Shown here one piece after another: positions 33,099 through 41,932 of a stretch of 64,000 bases of DNA. The stretch is taken from NCBI RefSeq assembly GCF_016836705.1, contig NZ_JAFCGY010000017.1, positions 55,107 through 119,106 on the forward strand. Reading direction: 5' to 3'. Source of the stretch: Mesorhizobium caraganae (GTDB lineage: Bacteria; Pseudomonadota; Alphaproteobacteria; Rhizobiales; Rhizobiaceae). Each line of letters opens with the position of its first letter. Within the stretch, counting starts at the first letter, position 1. Both the position numbers and the translations under genes were made by a program. The notes under the pieces are model-generated. The model searched no databases and was not told the origin of the DNA. It saw only the letters and a list, made by a program, of their open reading frames with translations.

Positions 33099-35474
33099 AT
33101 GAGCACAGACGCTCTGCTGCTTCGCAACCTTCCCAGTTTTTCGCTGGAAGCGACAAGGCGCGTCGTCGCGACCCGCTACGGGCTCGAGGGGACATACGGG
33201 CAACTGGCTTCCGAGCGCGATCTATCCTGGCGGATCGGGCGCACCGATGGTCGCGACGTCGTCGTCAAGATATCGAATGTAAGTGAGCCTGAAGGCGTCG
33301 TGGATATGCAGGTCAAAGCCCTGAACCATATCTTCGAGCGCGATCCGGACCTTCCGCTACCTCGTGTTGTTCCCTCCCTCGCGGGCGCCGCCTATGAATG
33401 GATCGAGGACGAGCGCGGCTCCCGGCATATGGTGCGTGTGCTTACTTTCCTTCCTGGGAAGGTCATGGAGCAGGTTGAGGAAGCGTTTTCCGCCGGCACC
33501 CGGTTCAACATAGGTGCAATGGTAGGACGGCTTGCCTACGCGCTGCGCGATTTTTTTCATCCATACGCGGACAGCAATGTGCACCTCTGGGACATTTCAC
33601 GTGCCCTGGCTTTGCGCCCACAAACAGCAAAGATCTCCGATGCCGGGCTTCGGCAATTGTGCAACGAAATCTTCGAGCGCGCCGAACGCTTTACCCTTCC
33701 CCAATTGTCGAAGACGCGGCGGCAAGTCGTGCATCAGGATTCGCATGGCGGCAACATCCTGGTCGATCCCCGGAATAGTACCTTGCCGGTGGGTATCATC
33801 GACTTCGGCGATATGGGCTATAATTCGATTGTCGCAGACATTGTCACTGCCTCCGAGACATTCTCAAAACATGATGATGATCCGATCGCCTACCTTTGCG
33901 ACGTGACATCAGGCTTCGATTCAACATACCCACTCGAAGAAAATGAGATTGATCTCATCTTCGATGCGATGCTCCTGCGTCTCGCGATGGCCACTGTCAT
34001 CGTGGAAGCGAGAGAAGCCACGGATGAATCTGGCATCCGCCATATCGAAGACGCCAGCCACTACCCTCGAATGATGGAGTTGCTGAGCCGTCAAGGTCGC
34101 GCACAGGCGGTCCGGCGGCTTCGTCAGGCATGCCGGTTTCCGGTGTATGGCGCTACGAGCAACGATCGCGAGCGTCTCGCAGATGACTATGACGCGCTCA
34201 GGCGTGAGCGCGAAGCTCACCTGGGACCGATATGGCATTTCTACGACAAGCCATTGCACATCACCCGCGCCCGCGGAGCTTGGATGTATGCCGCCGATGG
34301 CACCGCCTATCTGGATGTCTACAACAACGTCCCCCAGATCGGTCATTGTCATCCGCACGTGGCGAAAGCGATCTACCGCCAGGCCAGCGCGCTGAACACC
34401 AATACCCGGTATATGTGCGACGTGGCTGCCGAGTACGCGGCGCGCCTGACCGCCGACCTGCCTGATCACCTCGACACCTGCATCTTCGTCAATTCGGGCA
34501 GCGAAGCCAACGACCTGGCGATGCAGATAGCCATGTCGCTCAGCAGGCAGGACGGGGGTCTGATAATTGACCAAGCTTACCATGGATGCACGGAACTGAC
34601 GACGGCCCTCTCCAATGAAAGCTGGCGTCATCTTCCCGCCGACGAGCACCCCAGACGCATTGAGACCCTGACGGCCCCGGATATGTATAAGGGGCCATTT
34701 TCCCGCCACCCCCAAGCGGCAGAGAAATATGCCGCCGACGCCGACAGGGCGATAGCCGCCTTGCGCGAAAGAGGCCACAGGCCGGCGGCATTCATGGTCG
34801 ACACTGCCCTATGTTCGAGCGGGGTGCTGCGGGCGCCTGAAAACTACTTCAATCTTGTCGCGGAAAAGGTTCGATCAGCGGGCGGGTTCGTCATTGCGGA
34901 TGAGGTGCAGGCCGGTTGCGGCCGCATGGGAACTTTTTGGGGTTTCCGAGCAAACGGGCTCAAGGACGAAAACATCGATTTCATAACAATGGGCAAGCCG
35001 GTTGGAAATGGCCACCCTCTTGGCGTCGTCATTCTCAGCTCGGATTTGATGAAGCGGTTCCTCAATGGCACCTACCCGCTGTTGTTCAGCACGTTCGGCG
35101 GCAACACCGTCGCATGTGCGGCCGGTATGGCTGTGCTGGACGTGCTGGAGCGGGAAGACCTGATCAAGCGGGCCGCAGTCATCGGGGAATATCTGCGCCA
35201 GGAACTTGGGCGTCTAGCCGAACAGCACCCGGCAATCGGCGACGTACGCGGGCTTGGAATGATGACTGGCGTGGAATTGGTGACTGATCGCCTGACGAAG
35301 GAACCGGCCATCACACTGACCGAGCGACTCATTGACGACATGCTTGCTCGCAACATTCTCATCGGGAAAGGCACGCCCAACACGCTCAAGCTACGCCCCC
35401 CGCTGATTTGGTCGCGCGAAGAAGTCGACATCTTTGTCAGCGCTTTCGATGACAGCTTGGGAAGGCACCAATGA
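33099..35474 (+). CDS. Fusion: aminoglycoside-kinase-like domain plus class III PLP enzyme (kinase/phospho-lyase)
   Basis: 791 residues from the ATG at 33099. About 25-300 is an APH/choline-kinase-like domain with catalytic loop VVHQDSHGGNILVD near 211 and metal site IIDFGDMG near 234. About 375-790 is a class III aminotransferase fold: GQ/H-type substrate loop IGHCHPHVAKAI, NSGSEANDLA, PLP-ring aspartate in IADEVQAGCGRMG near 600 and probable Schiff-base lysine in TMGKPVGNGHPLG near 630. Related two-domain proteins phosphorylate an amino alcohol such as 5-hydroxylysine and then eliminate phosphate and ammonia (AGPHD1 and AGXT2L chemistry). The substrate here is inferred only. It is followed by a PotF-like binding protein. 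Confidence 0.82.
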   Translation: MSTDALLLRNLPSFSLEATRRVVATRYGLEGTYGQLASERDLSWRIGRTDGRDVVVKISNVSEPEGVVDMQVKALNHIFERDPDLPLPRVVPSLAGAAYEWIEDERGSRHMVRVLTFLPGKVMEQVEEAFSAGTRFNIGAMVGRLAYALRDFFHPYADSNVHLWDISRALALRPQTAKISDAGLRQLCNEIFERAERFTLPQLSKTRRQVVHQDSHGGNILVDPRNSTLPVGIIDFGDMGYNSIVADIVTASETFSKHDDDPIAYLCDVTSGFDSTYPLEENEIDLIFDAMLLRLAMATVIVEAREATDESGIRHIEDASHYPRMMELLSRQGRAQAVRRLRQACRFPVYGATSNDRERLADDYDALRREREAHLGPIWHFYDKPLHITRARGAWMYAADGTAYLDVYNNVPQIGHCHPHVAKAIYRQASALNTNTRYMCDVAAEYAARLTADLPDHLDTCIFVNSGSEANDLAMQIAMSLSRQDGGLIIDQAYHGCTELTTALSNESWRHLPADEHPRRIETLTAPDMYKGPFSRHPQAAEKYAADADRAIAALRERGHRPAAFMVDTALCSSGVLRAPENYFNLVAEKVRSAGGFVIADEVQAGCGRMGTFWGFRANGLKDENIDFITMGKPVGNGHPLGVVILSSDLMKRFLNGTYPLLFSTFGGNTVACAAGMAVLDVLEREDLIKRAAVIGEYLRQELGRLAEQHPAIGDVRGLGMMTGVELVTDRLTKEPAITLTERLIDDMLARNILIGKGTPNTLKLRPPLIWSREEVDIFVSAFDDSLGRHQ

Positions 35475-35617
35475 GGTCGCCAATGCATTTGCTGGAGAAC
35501 GGGTGACCGGCTGGCCTCCAGACAATTGGAGGGGAGGGCAACGCCACTCTCCTTGCCTTCGAGAATGGAACAACGGCCTGCCACCAGAATGGGGGGCGCC
35601 ACAACAGGAGAACCTGA

Positions 35618-36715
35618 ATGAAGAAGGAGCTACTCGGACTGGCTGTCACGATGACGGCCGTCCTGTTTTCCGCAGGCGTCTCGTTGGCGGAGGACAAGGT
35701 CGTCAACGTCTACAACTGGTCCGACTATATCGACAATTCCATCCTTGACGATTTCACCAAGGAGACCGGCATCAAGGTCGTCTACGACACCTTCGATTCG
35801 AACGAAATTCTTGAAACCAAGCTGCTTGCCGGCGGCTCCGGCTATGACGTGGTTGTCACGACCGGACCGTTCCTCGCCCGCCAGATTCAGGCCGGCGTGT
35901 TCCAGAAGCTCGACAAGTCCAAGCTGCCGAACCTCAACAACATGTGGCCCGACGTGATGGCTCGCCTGGCCAAGTATGACCCGGGCAACGAATATGCCGT
36001 CAACTATATGTGGGGCACCACCGGCATCGGCTATAATGTCGACAAGGTGAAGGCAGCGCTCGGCGACGTGCAGATCGACAGCTGGGACGTGCTCTTCAAG
36101 CCGGAGAATGCGGCCAAACTAAAGAGCTGCGGCATCAATATTGTCGATGCGCCCGAGGAGACAGTAGCCATTGCCATGAACTATCTCGGCAAGGACGGCG
36201 ACACCAAGAAGAAAGAGGATCTCGAAGCCGGCGGTGACATCTACACGAAAATCCGGCCCTATGTCCGTACCTTCAACTCCTCTTCCTACATCAACGATCT
36301 GGCCAATGGCGACAAATGCATCAGCATCGGCTGGTCGGGTGACGTGCTGCAGGCCAAGAACCGCGCCAAAGAAGCCAACAATGGAGTTAATGTTGAATAC
36401 TTAATCCCTAAGGAAGGCACCTATATGTGGTTCGATAATCTGGCGATCCCTGCCGACGCCAAGCATGTGGATGAGGCGCACGCCTTCATCAACTATTTGA
36501 TGCGGCCGGAAGTCATTGCCAAGGCAACCAACTATGTCCAAACAGCCAACGGCAATCTCGCCTCGCAGAAGTTCATCGACGAAGCGGTGTTGAAGAACAC
36601 GTCGGTTTACCCGACGGAGGAGACGCTCAAGAAGCTTTTCACGATTTCTCCCTACGGGTCCAAGGAGCAGCGCGTACTCAACCGCCTCTGGACCCAGATC
36701 AAGACGGGCAGCTAG
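35618..36715 (+). CDS. PotF/PotD-like polyamine-type ABC substrate-binding protein
   Basis: 365 residues with a Sec signal (LLGLAVTMTAVLFSAGVSLA). The mature part starts with VVNVYNWSDYIDNSILDDF, the classic opening of putrescine/spermidine-binding proteins, and has YDVVVTTGPFLARQ and YMWGTTGIGYNVDKV later. The ATG at 35618 has ACAGGAG upstream. No permease or ATPase gene follows. A strong terminator lies just after the stop, so it is an orphan binding protein or the end of the kinase-lyase operon. It probably captures the amino compound used by that enzyme. Confidence 0.9.
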   Translation: MKKELLGLAVTMTAVLFSAGVSLAEDKVVNVYNWSDYIDNSILDDFTKETGIKVVYDTFDSNEILETKLLAGGSGYDVVVTTGPFLARQIQAGVFQKLDKSKLPNLNNMWPDVMARLAKYDPGNEYAVNYMWGTTGIGYNVDKVKAALGDVQIDSWDVLFKPENAAKLKSCGINIVDAPEETVAIAMNYLGKDGDTKKKEDLEAGGDIYTKIRPYVRTFNSSSYINDLANGDKCISIGWSGDVLQAKNRAKEANNGVNVEYLIPKEGTYMWFDNLAIPADAKHVDEAHAFINYLMRPEVIAKATNYVQTANGNLASQKFIDEAVLKNTSVYPTEETLKKLFTISPYGSKEQRVLNRLWTQIKTGS

Positions 36716-36727
36716 AGAAACATGGAT

Positions 36728-36752
36728 GGGGCGGCCACCGTCCCATTTTTTT
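36728..36752 (+). terminator. Rho-independent terminator after the PotF-like gene
   Basis: Stem GGGGCGG (36728-36734) and CCGTCCC (36738-36744), one G-T pair, loop CCA, followed by A and seven T (36746-36752). It starts 13 bases after the stop codon. Confidence 0.8.
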
Positions 36753-36931
36753 CGAGTGGCGCCTCGGATGAAGGTCTGCCGCCGAGTGCTAGCCATGCGA
36801 CAGAAAAATGGCAGAGCGGACAAGGCCAAATATCTTGGGCCGGTAAGATAGATTTAAACCCTGCGCGGACCGAATGCAGAGCCATTCATGTTAATCGCCG
36901 ACTTTGCTCCTATTTCAACTTTGGAGGGACA

Positions 36932-37800
36932 ATGGCGTTCCCGGATCTGATCCAGCCCGAACTGGGCGCGTATGTCAGCAGTGTCACCATGCCGGGGGAC
37001 TTTAGCCGGTTCTGGATGTCGACCATCGCCGAGGCCCGCCAGGCCGGCGGCGAGGTCGGTATCGTGCAGGGCGGCTGCCCCTCGTGGTGCAGTATATAGG
37101 CTATGGCGGCGGCCGCGGCTTGGCGCATGAGCAACTGCATTGGGCGGCGTCAGGTTTTGCCTATTTCCGAATGGATACACGTGGACAGGGAAGCGACTGG
37201 AGCGTCGGTGGGACCGCGGATCCGGTCGGCTCGACCTCGTCCATTCCCGGCTTTATGACGCGCGGCGTGCTGGACAAGAGTGACTACTACTACCGGCGCC
37301 TGTTCACCGATGGTGTGCGAGCGATAGACGCTCTCATAGGGCTGGACTTCGTCGATCCCGAACGCATCGCGGTTTGCGGCGACAGTCAGGGTGGTGGTAT
37401 TTCGCTCGCGGTTGGCGGCCTCGACCCTCGCGTCAAGGCCGTAATGCCTGACGTGCCATTTCTATGCGACTTTCCGCGCGCTGTGCAGACTGCCGTGCGC
37501 GATCCCTATTTGGAAATCGTTCGTTTTCTGGCGCAGCATCGCGAAAAGAAGGCGAAAGTTTTTGAAACGCTCAGCTATTTCGATTGCGTCAACTTCGCCC
37601 GGCAGTCCAAGGCGACAGCGCTGTTTTCGGTGGCCCTGATGGACGAAGTCTGCCCGCCCTCTACAGTCTATGGCGCGTTCAATGCCTGCGGGGGGGAAAA
37701 GGTCATCGTAGAATACGAATTCAACAACCATGAAGGCGGGCAAGGCTGCCAGGAGCGCGAACAGATGGCGTGGCTCGGCGCGCTGTTTGGTGTCGACTGA
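36932..37800 (+). pseudogene. Acetylxylan esterase / cephalosporin-C deacetylase (AXE1), internally deleted and frameshifted
   Basis: The start has a perfect TTTGGAGGG ribosome site before ATG 36932 and reads MAFPDLIQPELGAYVSS and FSRFWMSTIAEARQAG, the family N-terminus, then stops at 37099. A second frame takes over at about 37070 with PLVVQYIGYGGGRGLAHEQ and runs to 37800. About 50 residues that normally lie between these parts are missing. The catalytic triad survives in the second part: Ser in GDSQGGG, Asp in MDEVCPPS and His in NNHEGG. The gene cannot make an intact enzyme. It was probably a carbohydrate or antibiotic-ester deacetylase. Confidence 0.8.
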
Positions 37801-37830
37801 GTGAGCGGCCCAGCACTGGGCGTTTCACCT

Positions 37831-38070
37831 TCACAGGGCGCCTCTCCTTGTCTGGGAGACCGAGCTCCAACCGGTTATCAGCCGCCATCTTGCTCCACGC
37901 ACTTCCATCCCTGCAAGCAGCACCCCGGCATGCGATGTTTCGGCAGCCAGGGTGGCCGCACTCAGGTGATTTGAAGCCTTTGCCGAACTTGGCGCCGGCG
38001 AACGACTTCGCAACGAAGGCGGAGGACGGGAGGCCTTCCAGCTCCTCAAGGAGAACTCCAAAATAAAGCT
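37831..38070 (-). pseudogene. Likely remnant of an NADP/F420-type reductase gene
   Basis: On the minus strand one frame reads LPSSAFVAKSFAGAKFGKGF. This matches in pattern a segment of the intact reductase at 39459-40058 (FVAQAFSGAKLVKGFNHL). A neighbouring frame continues with NHLSAATLAAE, so a frameshift separates them. The rest is not recognisable. It looks like a decayed duplicate. The surrounding 37801-38222 stretch holds no intact gene. Confidence 0.4.
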
Positions 38071-38222
38071 TTAGCGGCCTTCGCTGCCACTTGTCGCGGG
38101 GGCCACCAGCCGAGCTCATCCAAAGCCGACTTCGTGGCGGCAAGCAGGGTTGCCTCGATGTCTTCGCTGGGCTTGTTTGCACCCATTGGGGAGGTCGACA
38201 TGAAGTCGGCGCCGGGAACCTG

Positions 38223-38855
38223 TCAGGGCTTCACGAACCGATAGGCGAAACGATCGGTCTGGCCCTTGATCGAGGGATCGAACACCTTGATCGAGTGCGG
38301 GTCGTCCCTGTTCGCGAGTATGATGCTTTTCGCATGCAGTACGAAGCCGGCCGCCTCGACCTCCTCGCGAACAGAGGCAGGGTCGATCCGATGCAGCGCC
38401 TGGGTGTCGCTCGTGCCCGACCCAGGGGCGGCGGCGTGGTCGACGATGACGTAGGACCCACTGGGCTTCAGCCGCTCGTAGACGGCTCGATTGAAGTCGG
38501 TCGCCGTCGCACCCTTCTTCTGGATTAGGGCGGTGTGAAGATCGTGGTAAAACAGGTGCAGCCACAGCACATCTGCTGGCTGCGTGACCTCCGGCATCGC
38601 CACGAGATCCGCCGAGACGGCTTCGACGTTCTCTCGGCCCGGCTCCTTCGCGAGTGTCCGCATGCGGCCAACCGGATCGTTCTTGAAGTCGGCGACTTCG
38701 GCCGGCACGAAGCTGTAGACCCGCCCCTCTGGTCCGACGATGTCGGAGAAGAGGCGCGTCCAGTCGCCGTCGCCCGGGTAGACGTCAATGACGGTGGAGC
38801 CCGCATCTACACGTGCGAACCGGATCAACTCGGATAGTTTAGATTGGTCGTACAT
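38223..38855 (-). CDS. Predicted class I methyltransferase-like protein
   Basis: 210 residues from the ATG at 38855, preceded by AAAGGAG at proper spacing. It has a SAM-fold opening (STVIDVYPGDGDWTRLFSDIVGPEGRVY) and a later strand with GSYVIVDHAAAPGSG, followed by the conserved LHRIDPASVREEVEAAGF. It resembles the COG4798-type predicted methyltransferases, which often carry a signal peptide; none is seen here. The substrate is unknown. It belongs to a minus-strand group of small redox-related genes. Confidence 0.7.
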   Translation of the reverse strand: MYDQSKLSELIRFARVDAGSTVIDVYPGDGDWTRLFSDIVGPEGRVYSFVPAEVADFKNDPVGRMRTLAKEPGRENVEAVSADLVAMPEVTQPADVLWLHLFYHDLHTALIQKKGATATDFNRAVYERLKPSGSYVIVDHAAAPGSGTSDTQALHRIDPASVREEVEAAGFVLHAKSIILANRDDPHSIKVFDPSIKGQTDRFAYRFVKP

Positions 38856-38960
38856 CGGAATCTCCTTTAGGTTGAGCATTCGACTGGCTGCGGCGTGCGA
38901 GGGGGCAATCTACGGCTGGTCCACCGTCTACCCCGACTCGATGTCCGCACGTGGCCAGCG

Positions 38961-39374
38961 CTAAGCCGGCCCGGACGCGTCCATCTGCGAGGCCCGGGCC
39001 AGTGCCTGCGTATCGACGTATTCACGGATGTTGGTCAGTCTACCGTCCCGGACTGTGATGGCGAAGATCCAGTCGTCCTCGAACGTCTTGTTCGTGGCTT
39101 TGATCTTTCCCCTCGCGAAGCCGAGGACGAGGACCCGGTCTCCTTGCGCCACGATCTCCCGGGGTTCCGTGGATGTTTCTATCGACTTGGATGCCGTTTC
39201 AAGCAAATCCGCCAGCCCGGCGTGGCCGTGGCGCGTTCCGGCCAACGGCCAGTCTTTGCCGGGGATGATCCACTCGATGTCTTCGGCGACCAGCGCCAGC
39301 ATAGCCTCCCTGTCGCCGCGGCCGATCGCGGCGAAGAAGTCCTTCACCGTCTGGATGTTCTTCTCAATACTCAT
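38961..39374 (-). CDS. SnoaL-like / NTF2-fold protein
   Basis: 137 residues with the NTF2-like pattern: N-terminal helices (NIQTVKDFFAAIGRGDREAML), then the edge strand ALVAEDIEWIIPG and the curved sheet (DRVLVLGFARGKI, DWIFAITVRDGRLTNIREYVD). The ATG at 39374 has GGAGAA upstream. Members are small isomerases, hydrolases or binding proteins; no catalytic dyad can be assigned here. It is probably co-transcribed with the reductase upstream (84-base gap). Confidence 0.75.
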   Translation of the reverse strand: MSIEKNIQTVKDFFAAIGRGDREAMLALVAEDIEWIIPGKDWPLAGTRHGHAGLADLLETASKSIETSTEPREIVAQGDRVLVLGFARGKIKATNKTFEDDWIFAITVRDGRLTNIREYVDTQALARASQMDASGPA

Positions 39375-39458
39375 GGGAATTTCTCCATTTCGCACGGATC
39401 GCATCGCGCTCGATCCGATCCGTGCATCGCAGCTCTGCTGGTGGGCACGTCGTGTTCA

Positions 39459-40058
39459 TCAGTCGAACTTGACCAAGTCCTTGAAGATCAGTTGACCCCA
39501 GCTATTTCCGCGCGCCTGGACCAGCAATCCGCCTTCCGAAAGCCCGCCAAGTTTGATCGGCGCGAAACCGAGCTTTTCCGCAAGCACACCAATCTCCGCC
39601 GCGGCGTCGTCATCGTCGCTCGCCAGGAACACAACCCTCCTGCCACCATGCACGGCCGGATCCTGGTCAAGGACGGCAGCGACCAGATGGTTGAAGCCCT
39701 TGACCAGTTTTGCACCAGAGAATGCCTGTGCAACGAACTTGGTAGAAGGCTGTTCCCCCAGTTTTTCAGGAGGCACTCCGTAGGCATTGGTCACATCGAC
39801 GATGGTCTTCCCCTGCCAGGTGGCGAGCGCCTTTGCGACCCCTGGGTGCGCTTCGAAACGGACCGCCAAAAAGATGATGTCCGCCTTGACCGCTTCCGCC
39901 AGTGTTTTGGGGATGACCGTGGGTCCGATCGCGGCCGCGTCGGATGCAAAGCTTTCCGGGTCGCGCGTGGTTGCCACGGACACTTCGATGTCCTTGCGTG
40001 CAAACGCCTTTGCCAGGGCCTTGCCGATATTGCCGAAGCCGATAATCGCAAAGCTCAT
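39459..40058 (-). CDS. NADP(H)-binding reductase, F420-dependent NADP oxidoreductase family
   Basis: 199 residues. The Rossmann motif IIGFGNIGKALAKAFARKD is at the start, followed by VSVATTRDP, which suits NADP. The domain continues with DIIFLAVRFEA and FVAQAFSGAKLVKGFNHL and ends in LGGLSEGG. In bacteria without F420 such proteins act as small NADPH reductases. ATG 40058 has GGGAGAA upstream. It lies between the SDR gene and the SnoaL-like gene in the same orientation. Confidence 0.8.
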   Translation of the reverse strand: MSFAIIGFGNIGKALAKAFARKDIEVSVATTRDPESFASDAAAIGPTVIPKTLAEAVKADIIFLAVRFEAHPGVAKALATWQGKTIVDVTNAYGVPPEKLGEQPSTKFVAQAFSGAKLVKGFNHLVAAVLDQDPAVHGGRRVVFLASDDDDAAAEIGVLAEKLGFAPIKLGGLSEGGLLVQARGNSWGQLIFKDLVKFD

Positions 40059-40150
40059 AATGTTTCTCCCATTTTGTGTTGGAACTAACGTTTGAGAAGC
40101 GGGGTCACTACTGGCGGGGCTGAAGGGCCAGCCACGGGACCGCGCCGGGG

Positions 40151-40903
40151 TCAGACCTGCGCCATGCCGCCATCAACGGCGAGATCCACACCGGTGATGT
40201 AAGAACTATCATCGGAGGCGAGGAACGTGACAGCAGCCGCGATTTCCTCTGGTTTGCCCCTGCGACCCATTGGGATCTGTGAAGCAAACTGGGCGACCGC
40301 TTGCTCGGCTTGCTCAGGGGTAAGGCCCGTTGTTGTCTCCAACGCGGGGGTCTCGATTGCTCCGGGGCTCATCGTATTCACTCGGATTTTGCGGTCTTTC
40401 AGCTCTAGAGTCCAAGCGCGCGAGAAGTTGCGCACTGCCGCCTTACTCGCGGCGTATGTGCTAAACCCCGGCAACCCCAACACGTTCGAAACCGAAGAAT
40501 TCAGAATAATCGAACCGCCGTCTTTGAAGAGGGGAAGGGCCTTCTGCACCGTGAAGAACAGCCCCTTCACGTTCACGTCGAAGGTCTGATCGAAGTGGGC
40601 CTCAGTAGCTGCTGCGAGCGGTGCGATTGTCCCCGCGCCAGCGTTCGCGAAGAGAACGTCGATGTGACCATGTTTCTCTTTCACGATGGCATAGAGCCGA
40701 TCCAGATCTTCCAAGCGTGACACGTCGCCCGCGACCGTCGTAATATTACTCTTGATGAAGGCTGCGGCCTCCTTCAGCTCTTTCTCTCGTCGCCCAGTGA
40801 TTACGACGTGTGCACCTTCTTCTACAAAGCGCTTGGCCGTCGCCAAGCCAATTCCGCTGCTTCCGCCTGTGATGACTGCAACCTTACCTTCGAGTTTTTT
40901 CAT
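40151..40903 (-). CDS. Short-chain dehydrogenase/reductase (second of a tandem pair)
   Basis: A 250-residue classical SDR: cofactor motif VITGGSSGIGLATA, NAG motif FANAGAGT, catalytic Ser in ILNSSVSN and YxxxK as YAASKAAV. The basic GRREKE after strand two points to NADP. The start is taken at ATG 40903 rather than GTG 40912. It is clearly paralogous to the neighbouring SDR at 40970-41704. Confidence 0.9.
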   Translation of the reverse strand: MKKLEGKVAVITGGSSGIGLATAKRFVEEGAHVVITGRREKELKEAAAFIKSNITTVAGDVSRLEDLDRLYAIVKEKHGHIDVLFANAGAGTIAPLAAATEAHFDQTFDVNVKGLFFTVQKALPLFKDGGSIILNSSVSNVLGLPGFSTYAASKAAVRNFSRAWTLELKDRKIRVNTMSPGAIETPALETTTGLTPEQAEQAVAQFASQIPMGRRGKPEEIAAAVTFLASDDSSYITGVDLAVDGGMAQV

Positions 40904-40969
40904 AATTTTCACCTTTGGTCGTGTGTTTTGGTTTTTCGTAAAGTTTGAGAAGCGTGGTCCCGCATCGGG

Positions 40970-41704
40970 TCAGAGTTGTGCCAGGCCGCCGTCGACGGCG
41001 ACTTCGCTGGCGGTCATGAAGCTGCTGTCCGACGATGCGAGAAAGGCGGCCACGGCGCCGATCTCCGCCGGATCGGCCATGCGCTGGAGCGGAGTCATCG
41101 CGCCGTAGGCCTTCTGGCCTTCCTCGCCCAGCGCCTCCTTCGCGAGTTCGGTCGCCGTCGCTCCGGGCGACAGCACGTTGACCCGGATGCCGGTGCCCTT
41201 CAGGTCTTCCGCCCAGGTCCGCGCGAGGTTGCGCACTGCCGCCTTGCTCGCGCTGTAGGCAGTGAACCCCGGAGCACCCGTGGTGCCGGCGCTCGACCCG
41301 GTCAGAATGATCGAGCCGCCCGGGCCCATCAGCGGCAACGCCTTCTGGACCGTGAAGATCGTACCCTTCACATTGGTGTCGAAGGTTTCGTCAATGTGCT
41401 CGGCGGTGATCTGGCCGAGCGGCAGCGGGCCTCCGGCCCCGGCATTGGCGAAGACGATGTCGAGGGTTCCGCGCTCGGCCTTCACCGCCGCGTAGAGTCG
41501 GTCGAGGTCGGCCAGATCGGAGACCGAGCCCTTCACCGCGCGGGCATTGGGCCCTAGGTCGGCCACAGCGGCGTCAAGCGCTTCCTGCCGGCGGCCAAAG
41601 ATGAAGACGAAGGCGCCCTCCTCGATGAAGCGCTTTGCCGCGGCGCGGCCGATGCCGGTGGCGCCGCCGGTGATGACGGCGGTCTTGCCATTCAGTCTGT
41701 TCAT
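40970..41704 (-). CDS. Short-chain dehydrogenase/reductase (first of a tandem pair)
   Basis: A 244-residue classical SDR with VITGGATGIGRAAA, FANAGAG, ILTGSSAGT and YSASKAAV (YxxxK). GRRQEA after strand two suggests NADP. ATG 41704 has AAGGATG upstream; the much longer open frame upstream is non-coding. It is divergent from the LysR gene and is the first gene of a minus-strand group (two SDRs, reductase, SnoaL-like, methyltransferase-like). Confidence 0.9.
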   Translation of the reverse strand: MNRLNGKTAVITGGATGIGRAAAKRFIEEGAFVFIFGRRQEALDAAVADLGPNARAVKGSVSDLADLDRLYAAVKAERGTLDIVFANAGAGGPLPLGQITAEHIDETFDTNVKGTIFTVQKALPLMGPGGSIILTGSSAGTTGAPGFTAYSASKAAVRNLARTWAEDLKGTGIRVNVLSPGATATELAKEALGEEGQKAYGAMTPLQRMADPAEIGAVAAFLASSDSSFMTASEVAVDGGLAQL

Positions 41705-41799
41705 GTCATGCATCCTTCGTTTCGCCGTCTCGTGTCTTTGGCTGTACGCGAAAGTCCCGCGAGAGCCTCGAGATGGGTTCGCCGAAGTCGGGCGGTGAG

Positions 41800-41813
41800 T
41801 GCGCAATCGCGCA
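41800..41813. promoter_or_regulatory. Possible LysR-type binding site
   Basis: TGCGC-AATC-GCGCA is a perfect dyad with T and A ends 12 bases apart, close to the T-N11-A LysR box, in the divergent SDR/LysR promoter region. Low confidence because such dyads occur by chance in GC-rich DNA. Confidence 0.3.
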
Positions 41814-41932
41814 TATCGGTGGTGCGAAAACGATCCAGCTAGATGATTGAACGCCGCGACGACCGCGCGAACTGCGGCTGAGCGTGTTAGAATGGGCTTT
41901 GCAAACCGCACTGCGCGGCGCAGGAATGCACC

